Shown here: one piece after another, positions 54,333 to 63,860 of the stretch | Position numbering within the stretch: position 1 is the first letter of the stretch | Layout: each line of letters starts with the position of its first letter | Assembly: GCA_964019425.1 (NCBI GenBank) | Contig: OZ025818.1 | Span: forward strand, 930,001-994,000 | Origin: Flectonema sp. DT1601 | Lineage: Eukaryota; Euglenozoa; Diplonemea; Diplonemida; Diplonemidae | Reading direction: 5' to 3' | DNA: 64,000 bases | Made by a program: the position numbers and the translations under genes | The notes under the pieces: generated by a model | Database searches by the model: none | Seen by the model: the letters and a program-made list of their open reading frames with translations, nothing else | Told to the model about the DNA's origin: nothing

Positions 54333-55115
54333 ATGAGATCGAATATAAGAAGTGGAATCCTTTCAGGACCAGTTAGTAAGTCTGCAACAATAGAGAATCA
54401 ATACGTATTGTTTAGTAGGAATGTGACAGTAAGGATGTTGGTGATGGAGAGAGCAGCAGCAGGTGAAGTAGTAGACTTATCAGAATGTGACATTCCAGAC
54501 GTTATAATGATTCGACTCCCCAGGAGGTTAAATGTTAAGAAAAAGACCAACATCACTCTCGATGGAAGGTTCTTTCACGCTGCTGGTAATCTATTAGTGT
54601 ACAGTTGTTCTCCATATCAAATATTCAGATCTTGTTTAGACGGAACAAAACTATTTTCATGGGCATGTAAAGTACGAGCTCGTATTCTGTCAGAAGTCGC
54701 ATACATCAGTACTCTCGGAGGTGGATTTGCAAGTGTTCGTAACGTCAAGAAAGCAATCGAATACGCAGTCAAACTATTCTATTGTGCTTGTTTATTAAGC
54801 GATGAAGATATGAAATCAAAAAGTAGATTATTTGTTGGATATAATCTAATGTGGATGGGAAACAAGCAACTTGCTAAAATCATATTCTCCGCAGAAGTAT
54901 CACACGCGGCGAGCAATCACAATGAGGTTGCTGTAAATAGAGGATTAGGAGCCTTATACCAACTAACACATAATCCTTCTTATTTAGATAAAGGAGGTGT
55001 GATCCCCGAAGAGTCAACCGGATGGAATACTGTCTTCACTGAGAGCGTTGAGAAGGATGCTCGCATTCGAGACGGAGCAGCGGAAATGGGATTTCAGATG
55101 GCTCACTTGAAATAA
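54333..55115 (+). CDS. Unknown soluble helical protein
   Basis: Intronless, 260 residues. The first 90 residues are mixed alpha/beta in appearance and contain a basic patch (RLPRRLNVKKK). Residues 95-220 look helical, with a conserved-looking STLGGGFASV segment followed by paired helices (AIEYAVKLFYCACLLSDED and LFVGYNLMWMGNKQLAKIIF) that resemble tetratricopeptide-type repeats. I do not recognise the family. Normal codon usage and lack of low-complexity sequence make a real gene likely. The next coding region starts about 200 bases downstream. Confidence 0.6.
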   Translation: MRSNIRSGILSGPVSKSATIENQYVLFSRNVTVRMLVMERAAAGEVVDLSECDIPDVIMIRLPRRLNVKKKTNITLDGRFFHAAGNLLVYSCSPYQIFRSCLDGTKLFSWACKVRARILSEVAYISTLGGGFASVRNVKKAIEYAVKLFYCACLLSDEDMKSKSRLFVGYNLMWMGNKQLAKIIFSAEVSHAASNHNEVAVNRGLGALYQLTHNPSYLDKGGVIPEESTGWNTVFTESVEKDARIRDGAAEMGFQMAHLK

Positions 55116-55319
55116 AAAAACATTCTACTCAATTTCGGAATGATGTCAACGAATTCATGTCTGAGTGTTTTGATAGTCGTCGTGTTAACCATATTTCTTA
55201 AAGGAAAACTTTTTTATTTTCTATTTCGTTCACAATATGTGAAGCAGAAAGCATCTATTCTTCCAATTCGTTTTTAACAATCCATACTTTCCCAGAGAGT
55301 CCTTAATCTCATTCTCAAC

Positions 55320-58127
55320 ATGTTGATAGTGACGTCCCTTTTGGGATACGCAATGGGATCGTATCCTAAAAACCCTGGATTCATAAACCCAGGTACTCCA
55401 ATTGGTGTTCCTTCATCATATGATTGTACTGTTAGAGAACACGCATGGGAATATGGTAAAGGATTGTTTCCTTCAAGAGGAGGTTTCAGGACGTTGTTCG
55501 ATGCGATGCAGCTGCAAGCCTGCGGGCTGACCCCTCCGTCACAAGATGAGGAGGACGAGTGGAGCCCGCCGAGGTTTGAGGCTTCGACCGACGACCTGAA
55601 CGTTTACTGCGACTCAAATGCTCAGCAATCTGGGGACGGATCGATCAGTCGTCCGTTCAGGACGATCGCTGAGGCCGTCGTTGCTGTGGAGAAGCGTCCG
55701 TCTCCTTCACAGCGGGCGACGATTAATTTGAGGAAGGGTACTTTCTACCTGAGCGAACAAGTCGTGTTGACGAAGGTGCACAGCAACCTGACGATTCAGA
55801 ATTACAACGGGGAGGATGTTGTTGTGAGAGGTGGTGTTCTTTTGAAGACTCCCAAGGAATCATGGAAGAGGGACAAGATCGTAGAAGAACACTGGGAAAC
55901 GTTCAGTGGATTCAACACTGTGAAGGGAGTAGTTGAGAGCCGAACCAACAAAACTGATGTGAAGTACGTTGGGACCTTCTCTTCGTTCGATGGATGCAGC
56001 GGTGCGGTGAAGTCGGATGCACGATTCGAGTCGTTCACGTTTTTCAACGAGGCGGAGAGTCCTTGGCAGGGACAGTGCTTCGCATCGCTGAGCTCGTTCT
56101 GGGCACCTGCGGAACAGAAGGGAGCGACATCATCTCGAAGAGTTAAGAGTAATAGGTGGTCAATTGATTTATCAAATCAACCTGCTGTATCAAATGTTTT
56201 GGGTCTTCGTGTCAATGCAAAGCGTTCGATTAGAGCGAAGTATCCCAACGGTGATCCAGAGCAGTCGGGTACCTTCTATCAGCCGAGTCAGGATTACTCG
56301 AAGGGTTGGACTTCTAACTCACATGCGACAATCTGGTCTAAACCAAACGTGCCAAAGGTTGCTTACGAAAATTACATCAGTGATGCCTCTGACTGGCCTG
56401 GAATTGAGTGGCCGATGAAGGAGGAAGGCAACTCAACTTGGAGTGGTGACGGTCAATGGGGTGAATTCCACATCGGAGGAGGAGGGTACTGCGCTGCTCA
56501 AGGACTGAATCCCCCAGTCGGCTACTGGTGTACGATGGACTCTCCGAGAGGGAAGAACTTTTATTTCAGGTCACCGTCTGGTATCGTCATCGATGGTGTG
56601 CTTCCTCAGGCTGTTAATTACTCAAACCCGAAGGGTGCTGTGATCCAAGCTTGGAGAGGTTCGGGCCGTTGGTTCTCAAATTTGTGTCGTGTCGAGAGGT
56701 ACGATTCCGAGAAGAGGGAGCTGGTGTTCGATACGACAACTGGTTGCAACAACGGAGGTGAAGGGACCGATACTGGATCGCAGTGGTGGATCGAGAACGT
56801 TCTGGAAGAGTGTGACGACGACAACGAGTTCTTCTTCGATGAAGACAGCAAGGTTCTGTACTACAATTTCAACGGGACATCGGAACCGACTGGAAACGAG
56901 GAGTTCGTGTCGGTTCAACTGAAGGTTCTGTTCAACGTGTCTGCTTCACAAGAATCACCTTGTCAGAACATCAACATCAGGGGGCTGACTATCAGGGACG
57001 CTGCGTTGACTTATTTGGGAGACACGTTGGCGGATGTGCACTCGCCCACCACGGGGGGTGATTGGGCATTGCAAAGTTCAGCAGCTGTTATGTTTGAGGG
57101 TTGTGAAGGTTGTGGTGTTCAACATAATCAGATAACTCGTGTTGATGGTAATGGAATTATTGTACTAAACTACAACAGAAACATGTCGATTACCAACAAC
57201 GACATGTCTTGGATTGGAGACACTGCGATTGCTACTTATGGTTCGACTTCGAAGTGTCTGAACGAAAATTGTTCGAGAAGCATCCCGTACCTGCGAGGTC
57301 CTGATGCAAGGGGAGGGAACCAGCCTTGGTACACTGTGATTCAGGGAAACGTTGTGCGTGAAGTTGGGATCTATGAGAAGCAAAGCTCGTTTTACAGCCA
57401 GATTGCTACTGGGTTCTCTGTGTTGAGAGGAAACGTTCACTTCAACGGGCCGAGGGCTGGTGTGAATTTCATGGACGGGATGATGGGCGGTGACCTGATG
57501 GAGGGCAATCTTTTGGCCAACTGTGTTAGGGAATCCGGTGATCACGGACCGTTCAACTCGTGGGACAGGATCCCGTACATCACCAATCATGGGTTGCACA
57601 GGGTTTTCAACAAGAACAATGTGACGGGTGACATGCCTGGACACGTACTCGCAAAGGGACCTTCGATTCTGTCTCAGTATCGGACGATTCGTTACAATTT
57701 CATTCTCGGAGTGTACAACAGTCAGGAGACGATTGACAACGACGATGGAAGCTGTCACTACCTGACTCACAATAATTACTTTGTCTACGCTAACAAAGGT
57801 TTGAAATCTGACTTTGGAGGTCAGTGGAACCATCACTACAACAACACTTATGCTTACGTGGGTGGGTGTTTCGGTCAAGGAAACAATGATGCTTTCTTCA
57901 ACAACCTGTGTCAGACTATTGGAAATGATGGATACACGTCCACCTGTCCTGCAGGTTTCCCGAAATCGATGACAGTCAGACAGAACAATGTACGAAACCC
58001 TTCCGGAACTGTTAAGTTCTGTAATGGTGACGTGAATAGTACTGCTGACACTTGGTTGAGTGATAGAGATCTCGATACAGCTGGTGCTATCGGTATCAAG
58101 CCATGGCCCATTTCTATGGAGCAGTGA
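55320..58127 (+). CDS. Secreted right-handed parallel beta-helix protein, copy A
   Basis: 935 residues. The first 14 (MLIVTSLLGYAMGS) form a short hydrophobic leader. An upstream exon could extend it, because TTTCCCAG at 55287-55294 precedes a frame that runs into this ATG. Residues 100-125 carry DGSISRPFRTIAEAV, the usual start of secreted parallel beta-helix proteins. Residues 545-870 show stacked Asn-rich turns such as NNDMSWIGDTAIATYG and NNDDGSCHYLTHNNYFVYAN, fitting PbH1 repeats. Many N-x-S/T sites and cysteines support secretion. Similar folds are found in polysaccharide lyases and glycosidases and in surface proteins, so a carbohydrate substrate is possible but unproven. GC-rich codon use differs from most genes here. 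Confidence 0.75.
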   Translation: MLIVTSLLGYAMGSYPKNPGFINPGTPIGVPSSYDCTVREHAWEYGKGLFPSRGGFRTLFDAMQLQACGLTPPSQDEEDEWSPPRFEASTDDLNVYCDSNAQQSGDGSISRPFRTIAEAVVAVEKRPSPSQRATINLRKGTFYLSEQVVLTKVHSNLTIQNYNGEDVVVRGGVLLKTPKESWKRDKIVEEHWETFSGFNTVKGVVESRTNKTDVKYVGTFSSFDGCSGAVKSDARFESFTFFNEAESPWQGQCFASLSSFWAPAEQKGATSSRRVKSNRWSIDLSNQPAVSNVLGLRVNAKRSIRAKYPNGDPEQSGTFYQPSQDYSKGWTSNSHATIWSKPNVPKVAYENYISDASDWPGIEWPMKEEGNSTWSGDGQWGEFHIGGGGYCAAQGLNPPVGYWCTMDSPRGKNFYFRSPSGIVIDGVLPQAVNYSNPKGAVIQAWRGSGRWFSNLCRVERYDSEKRELVFDTTTGCNNGGEGTDTGSQWWIENVLEECDDDNEFFFDEDSKVLYYNFNGTSEPTGNEEFVSVQLKVLFNVSASQESPCQNINIRGLTIRDAALTYLGDTLADVHSPTTGGDWALQSSAAVMFEGCEGCGVQHNQITRVDGNGIIVLNYNRNMSITNNDMSWIGDTAIATYGSTSKCLNENCSRSIPYLRGPDARGGNQPWYTVIQGNVVREVGIYEKQSSFYSQIATGFSVLRGNVHFNGPRAGVNFMDGMMGGDLMEGNLLANCVRESGDHGPFNSWDRIPYITNHGLHRVFNKNNVTGDMPGHVLAKGPSILSQYRTIRYNFILGVYNSQETIDNDDGSCHYLTHNNYFVYANKGLKSDFGGQWNHHYNNTYAYVGGCFGQGNNDAFFNNLCQTIGNDGYTSTCPAGFPKSMTVRQNNVRNPSGTVKFCNGDVNSTADTWLSDRDLDTAGAIGIKPWPISMEQ

Positions 58128-59675
58128 GCTGATTTCTTTATAACGTAACTTGAGATCTGCCTATTTGTTTTACTGAGACCGAAGGTTAGTTAAGTAAAGT
58201 TGTCTAATTATTTGATCTGATTTGTCTCACTTATTGTGATGTATAATTTAATACCTCATCTTCTTTTGTCTTCTTTAGTTTGAAATATGAATAATTGAGT
58301 TGCTGCAGATCTCTTTGTTATTAAATTTATCTTCGTCTGTAGGGGGCGCTGATTAATTAATTTCGATGGCATTGCAGTTCTGTTGTTCTTAGTCTCTCTT
58401 TAGTGTGAAATGTGAAAACTGAGGTCGTCAGCCTGTTCTGTTTCTTGTTGGAGGGCTGCAGTTTACTTGGAGTTCGTAGCGAACGCTGCTTTGCGAAGTT
58501 CGCTTTTAAATTTTCTTTTCTCGATGCTTTTGAAGAGTGTCGCTGTTTGGTACCAACGTTGTTTTCATTTCTGTGTTTTGCTCTTTTTCGTTTTTTTGCA
58601 ATTACACAAGAAATGGCATCTTTATCTTTTTCTTTTGGTCGTGTTAACCTTAACGTTATTCCAACCAGTTGTCGTGGGCAATTCTTTTTCGATGAAAAGA
58701 AAAAGAAACCTGTCCAACCAATTGCGTGGTTTTTCTTTCTTTCTTTTTTTTTTTTGCATCTCTCTTTGTAATGTGATATATGCAAACACCCTCTCTAATC
58801 GTCATAGATACAGTTTGTTCATGCTGCAGTTATTCAAGTCATTTAGCTTCAAAACTAAGAAGATAATTCTCTAATCTACTACCGCAGTATTAGGATACAC
58901 TCGAAGAGCTCTTTGAGTCTCCTAAACTGTTGTTAGGTAGCCTGTTTGACTGGTGATCTGTTTTGGAGTTTGGCGTTCCTCCACTCTTCGATAAAATTAG
59001 TTTTTTTTCTCTTCCACCTTAAATATTTATTTCATTTTGAAGTGCAATGAAATACTATAGTTTTAAGCTATAACGAGCTACAGGCATGGCGCTCAACCTG
59101 TAGTACGTGGCTCCCGGATCCCCATGTTCGACAGCACATATGAGATTATATCGAAACCAATTGTTGGTCTCTTTTCATTGCAACAAGGTTGAAGAATTCT
59201 ATATTCGTTTTAGCCAGTTTGTTTCAAACCATTGAATCCTTTATGTTCTCACTTCAATAAAAAGGTTGAAAATATTAATGTTTACTTCACAAACTAAGTT
59301 AGTCTGCCTTCCTACTTCCTTTAAATAGGCACAAGTCTGTGTGGCTATCCTTACCCTGCCTTGGTCAGATCTCTCCCAACATGTGAGAGCAGGCTGATGT
59401 GATGCGACAAAAGCTGCTTCAGCACATGACGCTCTGAATCACCTGCTTGAAATTGTTGTTTGCTAACTTTACTGACGTGGAGCTATAACAGATGGCAGTG
59501 TTAGAAGTGAGTGGTTCAACTTTGCTTTTCATTACATTGTTCCACAGTAAAACAAATGATGGAGCTGAGGGGAAATCGACCTGTTCTGATATTCGGAACG
59601 ACTTGCGTGTTGTTGTTTTCCATTCGTTTTTAACAATCCATACTTTCCCAGAGAGTCCTTAATCTCATTCTCAAC
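58128..59675 (+). other. 3' flank of copy A and leader of copy B
   Basis: No protein gene accepted. From 58128 to about 58560 it is close to the flank of copy B; it then alternates matching and unrelated blocks. Near 59085 lies GCGCTCAACCTGTAGTACG, a segment almost repeated at 4027-4060. The last part (59306-59560) is an exactly duplicated 255-bp island with several inverted repeats. A second ATGATG at 59561 could be part of a 5' exon of copy B. Confidence 0.6.
59371..59447 (+). ncRNA. Candidate structured RNA in the conserved 255-bp island, copy A
   Basis: Within an island identical in both duplication units are three inverted repeats: CTCTC/GAGAG (59371-59389), an outer AGCAGG/CCTGCT pair (59388-59393 with 59442-59447) and an inner GCTG-CTT-CAGC hairpin (59413-59423). 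The first two overlap slightly, so they may be alternatives. A CTGA just inside the outer stem and a TGATG-like box at its other end recall C/D-box snoRNAs, but the C box is not canonical. The island could equally be a conserved regulatory segment. Confidence 0.25.
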
Positions 59676-62483
59676 ATGTTGATAGTGACGTCCCTTTTGG
59701 GATACGCAATGGGATCGTATCCTAAAAACCCTGGATTCATAAACTCAGGTACTCCAATTGGTGTTCCTTCATCATATGATTGTACTGTTAGAGAACACGC
59801 ATGGGAATATGGTAAAGGATTGTTTCCTTCAAGAGGAGGTTTCAGGACGTTGTTCGATGCGATGCAGTTGCAAGCCTGCGGGCTGACCCCTCCGTCACAA
59901 GATGAGGAGGACGAGTGGAGCCCGCCGAGGTTTGAGGCTTCGACCGACGACCTGAACGTTTACTGCGACTCAAATGCTCAGCAATCTGGGGACGGATCGA
60001 TCAGTCGTCCGTTCAGGACGATCGCTGAGGCCGTCGTTGCTGTGGAGAAGCGTCCGTCTCCTTCACAGCGGGCGACGATTAATTTGAGGAAGGGTACTTT
60101 CTACCTGAGCGAACAAGTCGTGTTGACGAAGGTGCACAGCAACCTGACGATTCAGAATTACAACGGGGAGGATGTTGTTGTGAGAGGTGGTGTTCTTTTG
60201 AAGACTCCCAAGGAATCATGGAAGAGGGACAAGATCGTAGAAGAACACTGGGAAACGTTCAGTGGATTCAACACTGTGAAGGGAGTAGTTGAGAGCCGAA
60301 CCAACAAAACTGATGTGAAGTACGTTGGGACCTTCTCTTCGTTCGATGGATGCAGCGGTGCGGTGAAGTCGGATGCACGATTCGAGTCGTTCACGTTTTT
60401 CAACGAGGCGGAGAGTCCTTGGCAGGGACAGTGCTTCGCATCGCTGAGCTCGTTCTGGGCACCTGCGGAACAGAAGGGGGCGACGTCATCTCGAAGAGTT
60501 AAGAGTAATAGGTGGTCAATTGATTTATCAAATCAACCTGCTGTATCAAATGTTTTGGGTCTTCGTGTCAATGCAAAGCGTTCGATTAGAGCGAAGTATC
60601 CCAACGGTGATCCAGAGCAGTCGGGTACCTTCTATCAGCCGAGTCAGGATTACTCGAAGGGTTGGACTTCTAACTCACATGCGACAATCTGGTCTAAACC
60701 AAACGTGCCAAAGGTTGCTTACGAAAATTACATCAGTGATGCCTCTGACTGGCCTGGAATTGAGTGGCCGATGAAGGAGGAAGGCAACTCAACTTGGAGT
60801 GGTGACGGTCAATGGGGTGAATTCCACATCGGAGGAGGGGGGTACTGCGCTGCTCAAGGACTGAATCCCCCAGTCGGCTACTGGTGTACGATGGACTCTC
60901 CGAGAGGGAAGAACTATTATTTCAGGTCACCGTCTGGTATCGTCATCGATGGTGTGCTTCCTCAGGCTGTTAATTACTCAAACCCGAAGGGTGCTGTAAT
61001 CCAAGCTTGGAGAGGTACATATCGCTGGTTCTCAAACTTGTGTCGTGTCGAGAGGTACGATTCCGAGAAGAGGGAGCTGGTGTTCGATACGACAACTGGT
61101 TGCAACAACGGAGGTGAAGGGACCGATACTGGATCGCAGTGGTGGATCGAGAACGTTCTGGAAGAGTGTGACGACGACAACGAGTTCTTCTTCGATGAAG
61201 ACAGCAAGGTTCTGTACTACAATTTCAACGGGACATCGGAACCGACTGGAAACGAGGAGTTCGTGTCGGTTCAACTGAAGGTTCTGTTCAACGTGTCTGC
61301 TTCACAAGAATCACCTTGTCAGAACATCAACATCAGGGGGCTGACTATCAGGGACGCTGCGTTGACTTATTTGGGAGACACGTTGGCGGATGTGCACTCG
61401 CCCACCACAGGGGGTGATTGGGCATTGCAAAGTTCAGCAGCTGTTATGTTTGAGGGTTGTGAAGGTTGTGGTGTTCAACATAATCAGATAACTCGTGTTG
61501 ATGGTAATGGAATTATTGTACTAAACTACAACAGAAACATGTCGATTACCAACAACGACATGTCTTGGATTGGAGACACTGCGATTGCTACTTATGGTTC
61601 GACTTCGAAGTGTCTGAACGAAGATTGTTCGAGAAGCATCCCGTACCTGCGAGGTCCTGATGCAAGGGGAGGGAACCAGCCTTGGTACACTGTGATTCAG
61701 GGAAACGTTGTGCGTGAAGTTGGGATCTATGAGAAGCAAAGCTCGTTTTACAGCCAGATTGCTACTGGGTTCTCTGTGTTGAGAGGAAACGTTCACTTCA
61801 ACGGGCCGAGGGCTGGTGTGAATTTCATGGACGGGATGATGGGCGGTGACCTGATGGAGGGCAATCTTTTGGCCAACTGTGTTAGGGAATCCGGTGATCA
61901 CGGACCGTTCAACTCATGGGACAGGATCCCGTACATCACCAATCATGGGTTGCACAGGGTTTTCAACAAGAACAATGTGACGGGTGACATGCCTGGACAC
62001 GTACTCGCAAAGGGACCTTCGATTCTGTCTCAGTATCGGACGATTCGTTACAATTTCATTCTCGGAGTGTACAACAGTCAGGAGACGATTGACAACGACG
62101 ACGGAAGCTGTCACTACCTGACTCACAATAATTACTTTGTCTACGCTAACGGTGGTTTGAAATCTGACTTTGGAGGTCAGTGGAATCATCACTACAACAA
62201 CACTTATGCTTACGTGGGTGGGTGTTTCGGTCAAGGAAACAATGATGCTTTCTTCAACAACCTGTGTCAGACTATTGGAAATGATGGATACACGTCCACC
62301 TGTCCTGCAGGTTTCCCGAAATCGATGACAGTCAGACAGAACAATGTACGAAACCCTTCCGGAACTGTTAAGTTCTGTAATGGTGACGTGAATAGTACTG
62401 CTGACACTTGGTTGAGTGATAGAGATCTCGATACAGCTGGTGCTATCGGTATCAAGCCATGGCCCATTTCTATGGAGCAGTGA
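59676..62483 (+). CDS. Secreted right-handed parallel beta-helix protein, copy B
   Basis: 935 residues, differing from copy A at only about half a dozen places: P to S in the FINPGTP segment, F to Y in GKNFYF, SG to TY in AWRGSGRW, N to D in CLNENCS, and K to G in YANKGLK. Nucleotide differences are also few (well under 2 percent) and include silent ones. The copies are therefore recent or kept alike by gene conversion. All features of copy A (short hydrophobic leader, PFRTIAEAV start, PbH1-type turns, glycosylation sites) are intact, so both copies look functional. The upstream region differs from copy A beyond 55 bases before the ATG, so the two could be regulated differently. Confidence 0.75.
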   Translation: MLIVTSLLGYAMGSYPKNPGFINSGTPIGVPSSYDCTVREHAWEYGKGLFPSRGGFRTLFDAMQLQACGLTPPSQDEEDEWSPPRFEASTDDLNVYCDSNAQQSGDGSISRPFRTIAEAVVAVEKRPSPSQRATINLRKGTFYLSEQVVLTKVHSNLTIQNYNGEDVVVRGGVLLKTPKESWKRDKIVEEHWETFSGFNTVKGVVESRTNKTDVKYVGTFSSFDGCSGAVKSDARFESFTFFNEAESPWQGQCFASLSSFWAPAEQKGATSSRRVKSNRWSIDLSNQPAVSNVLGLRVNAKRSIRAKYPNGDPEQSGTFYQPSQDYSKGWTSNSHATIWSKPNVPKVAYENYISDASDWPGIEWPMKEEGNSTWSGDGQWGEFHIGGGGYCAAQGLNPPVGYWCTMDSPRGKNYYFRSPSGIVIDGVLPQAVNYSNPKGAVIQAWRGTYRWFSNLCRVERYDSEKRELVFDTTTGCNNGGEGTDTGSQWWIENVLEECDDDNEFFFDEDSKVLYYNFNGTSEPTGNEEFVSVQLKVLFNVSASQESPCQNINIRGLTIRDAALTYLGDTLADVHSPTTGGDWALQSSAAVMFEGCEGCGVQHNQITRVDGNGIIVLNYNRNMSITNNDMSWIGDTAIATYGSTSKCLNEDCSRSIPYLRGPDARGGNQPWYTVIQGNVVREVGIYEKQSSFYSQIATGFSVLRGNVHFNGPRAGVNFMDGMMGGDLMEGNLLANCVRESGDHGPFNSWDRIPYITNHGLHRVFNKNNVTGDMPGHVLAKGPSILSQYRTIRYNFILGVYNSQETIDNDDGSCHYLTHNNYFVYANGGLKSDFGGQWNHHYNNTYAYVGGCFGQGNNDAFFNNLCQTIGNDGYTSTCPAGFPKSMTVRQNNVRNPSGTVKFCNGDVNSTADTWLSDRDLDTAGAIGIKPWPISMEQ

Positions 62484-63860
62484 GCTGATTTCTTTATAAC
62501 GTAACTTGAGATCTGCCTATTTGTTTTACTGAGACCGAAGGTTAGTTAAGTAAAGTTGTCTAATTATTTGATCTGATTTGTCTCACTTATTGTGATGTAT
62601 AATTTAATACCTCATCTTCTTTTGTCTTCTTTAGTTTGAAATATGAATAATTGAGTTGCTGCAGATCTCGTTGTTATTAAATTTATCTTCGTCTGTAGGG
62701 GACGCTGATTAATTAATTTCGATGGCTTCTGTTATTCTTAGTCTCTCTTTAGTGTGAAATGTGAAAACTGAGGTCGTCAGCCTGTTCTGTTTCTTGTTGG
62801 AGGGCTGCAGTTTACTTGGAGTTCGTAGCGAACGCTGCTTTGCGAAATTCGCTTTTAAATTTTCTTTTCTCGATGCTTTTGAAGAGTGTCGCTGTTTGGT
62901 ACCAACGTTATTTTCCCTCTCGCCTTTTTTATTTTCTTGTCGAGGAGCAATTTTCCATCGATGGAGGTGGTCTTGTTTCTTTACTGTTTTCCAGGTCCCA
63001 GTTGTCGTGGGCAATTCTTTTTCGATGAAAAGAAAAAGAAATCTGTCCAACCAATTGCGTGGTTTTGTTTCTTTCTTTACATCTTTTTGTAATTCAATTT
63101 TGCATATCCTTCCCCAATCGTCATAGATACAGTCTGCTTGGTCATGCAGCAGGTTTTTAGTAGTCAGTTACCAGACAGCACGGTTCTTAGCCGTTTTTGT
63201 CGTATTCTTTGTTTCCTAATTGTTATAAATTCCGTTGTAGTTGTTGCTTCAATAGGGCTTGTTAAAGGCTTTGAGCGATACTTGTGTTTTCCCAGTACTC
63301 ATGTTGTTGTTTTTAGTAAGGCGATCTGTATTGGAGTTTGGCATTCCCCTCCACTCTTCGATAAAATTAGTTTGTTTCTCCCCTTCTTTCAAACCATTAA
63401 TCCTTTATATTCTTATTTGAATTAATAAAAAGGTTAAATGTTTCCTTCATACTTCTGTTCTCTGTTGCTGTGAGTTATCCTCCTGGAGCACTGCAACTTT
63501 GGATTGAATCTACTAACAAAGTTAGTTTGCCTTCCTACTTCCTTTAAATAGGCACAAGTCTGTGTGGCTATCCTTACCCTGCCTTGGTCAGATCTCTCCC
63601 AACATGTGAGAGCAGGCTGATGTGATGCGACAAAAGCTGCTTCAGCACATGACGCTCTGAATCACCTGCTTGAAATTGTTGTTTGCTAACTTTACTGACG
63701 TGGAGCTATAACAGATGGCAGTGTTAGAAGTGAGTGGTTCAACTTTGCTTTTCATTACATTGTTCCACAGTAAAACAAATGATAGACTAAGAATCCTCTA
63801 TCACGATAAGAATGTTATTAAACTATTGATTCTGACTCACCCCCTTTGCAGTTATAACAA
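62484..63860 (+). other. 3' flank of copy B and leader of the last gene
   Basis: No gene accepted. The first 240 bases match the flank of copy A, then blocks alternate. The conserved island ends at 63783, and the final 77 bases before the next ATG are not duplicated. Short frames here that also occur in copy A are explained by the duplication and are disrupted by indels. Confidence 0.55.
63594..63670 (+). ncRNA. Candidate structured RNA in the conserved 255-bp island, copy B
   Basis: Identical to 59371-59447, with the same three inverted repeats. Here the island lies 78 bases upstream of a protein start, so it may also work as promoter or leader sequence. Confidence 0.25.

Larger units (their letters stand above)
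55266..59560 (+). repeat. 4.3-kb tandem duplication, unit A
   Basis: Unit A carries the first beta-helix gene, its leader from about 55266 (ATTCGTTTTTAACAATCCAT) and a long 3' flank. It is followed after about 60 bases by unit B (about 59622-63783), with the coding regions offset by 4,356 bases. Coding sequence and the first 240 bases after the stop are almost identical. The next 700 bases are a mosaic of matching and replaced blocks, and the final 255 bases match exactly. Confidence 0.95.
59622..63783 (+). repeat. 4.3-kb tandem duplication, unit B
   Basis: Direct copy of 55266-59560, beginning at ATTCGTTTTTAACAATCCAT and ending with the same 255-bp island (63529-63783). It is about 130 bases shorter than unit A because of block differences in the middle of the 3' flank. 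Confidence 0.95.

Noticed and set aside
55140-55277. 45-residue frame with one hydrophobic segment upstream of beta-helix copy A
   Set aside because: Not accepted as a gene of its own; kept only as a possible 5' exon of the downstream gene.
57165-57878. Long minus-strand frame inside the beta-helix gene
   Set aside because: It is antisense to a coding region with clear domain structure and is interrupted in the second copy, as expected of a shadow frame.
58412-58771. Frames in the 3' flank of the beta-helix genes, present in both copies
   Set aside because: Shared only because of the duplication; they lose similarity at indels and start at non-ATG codons.
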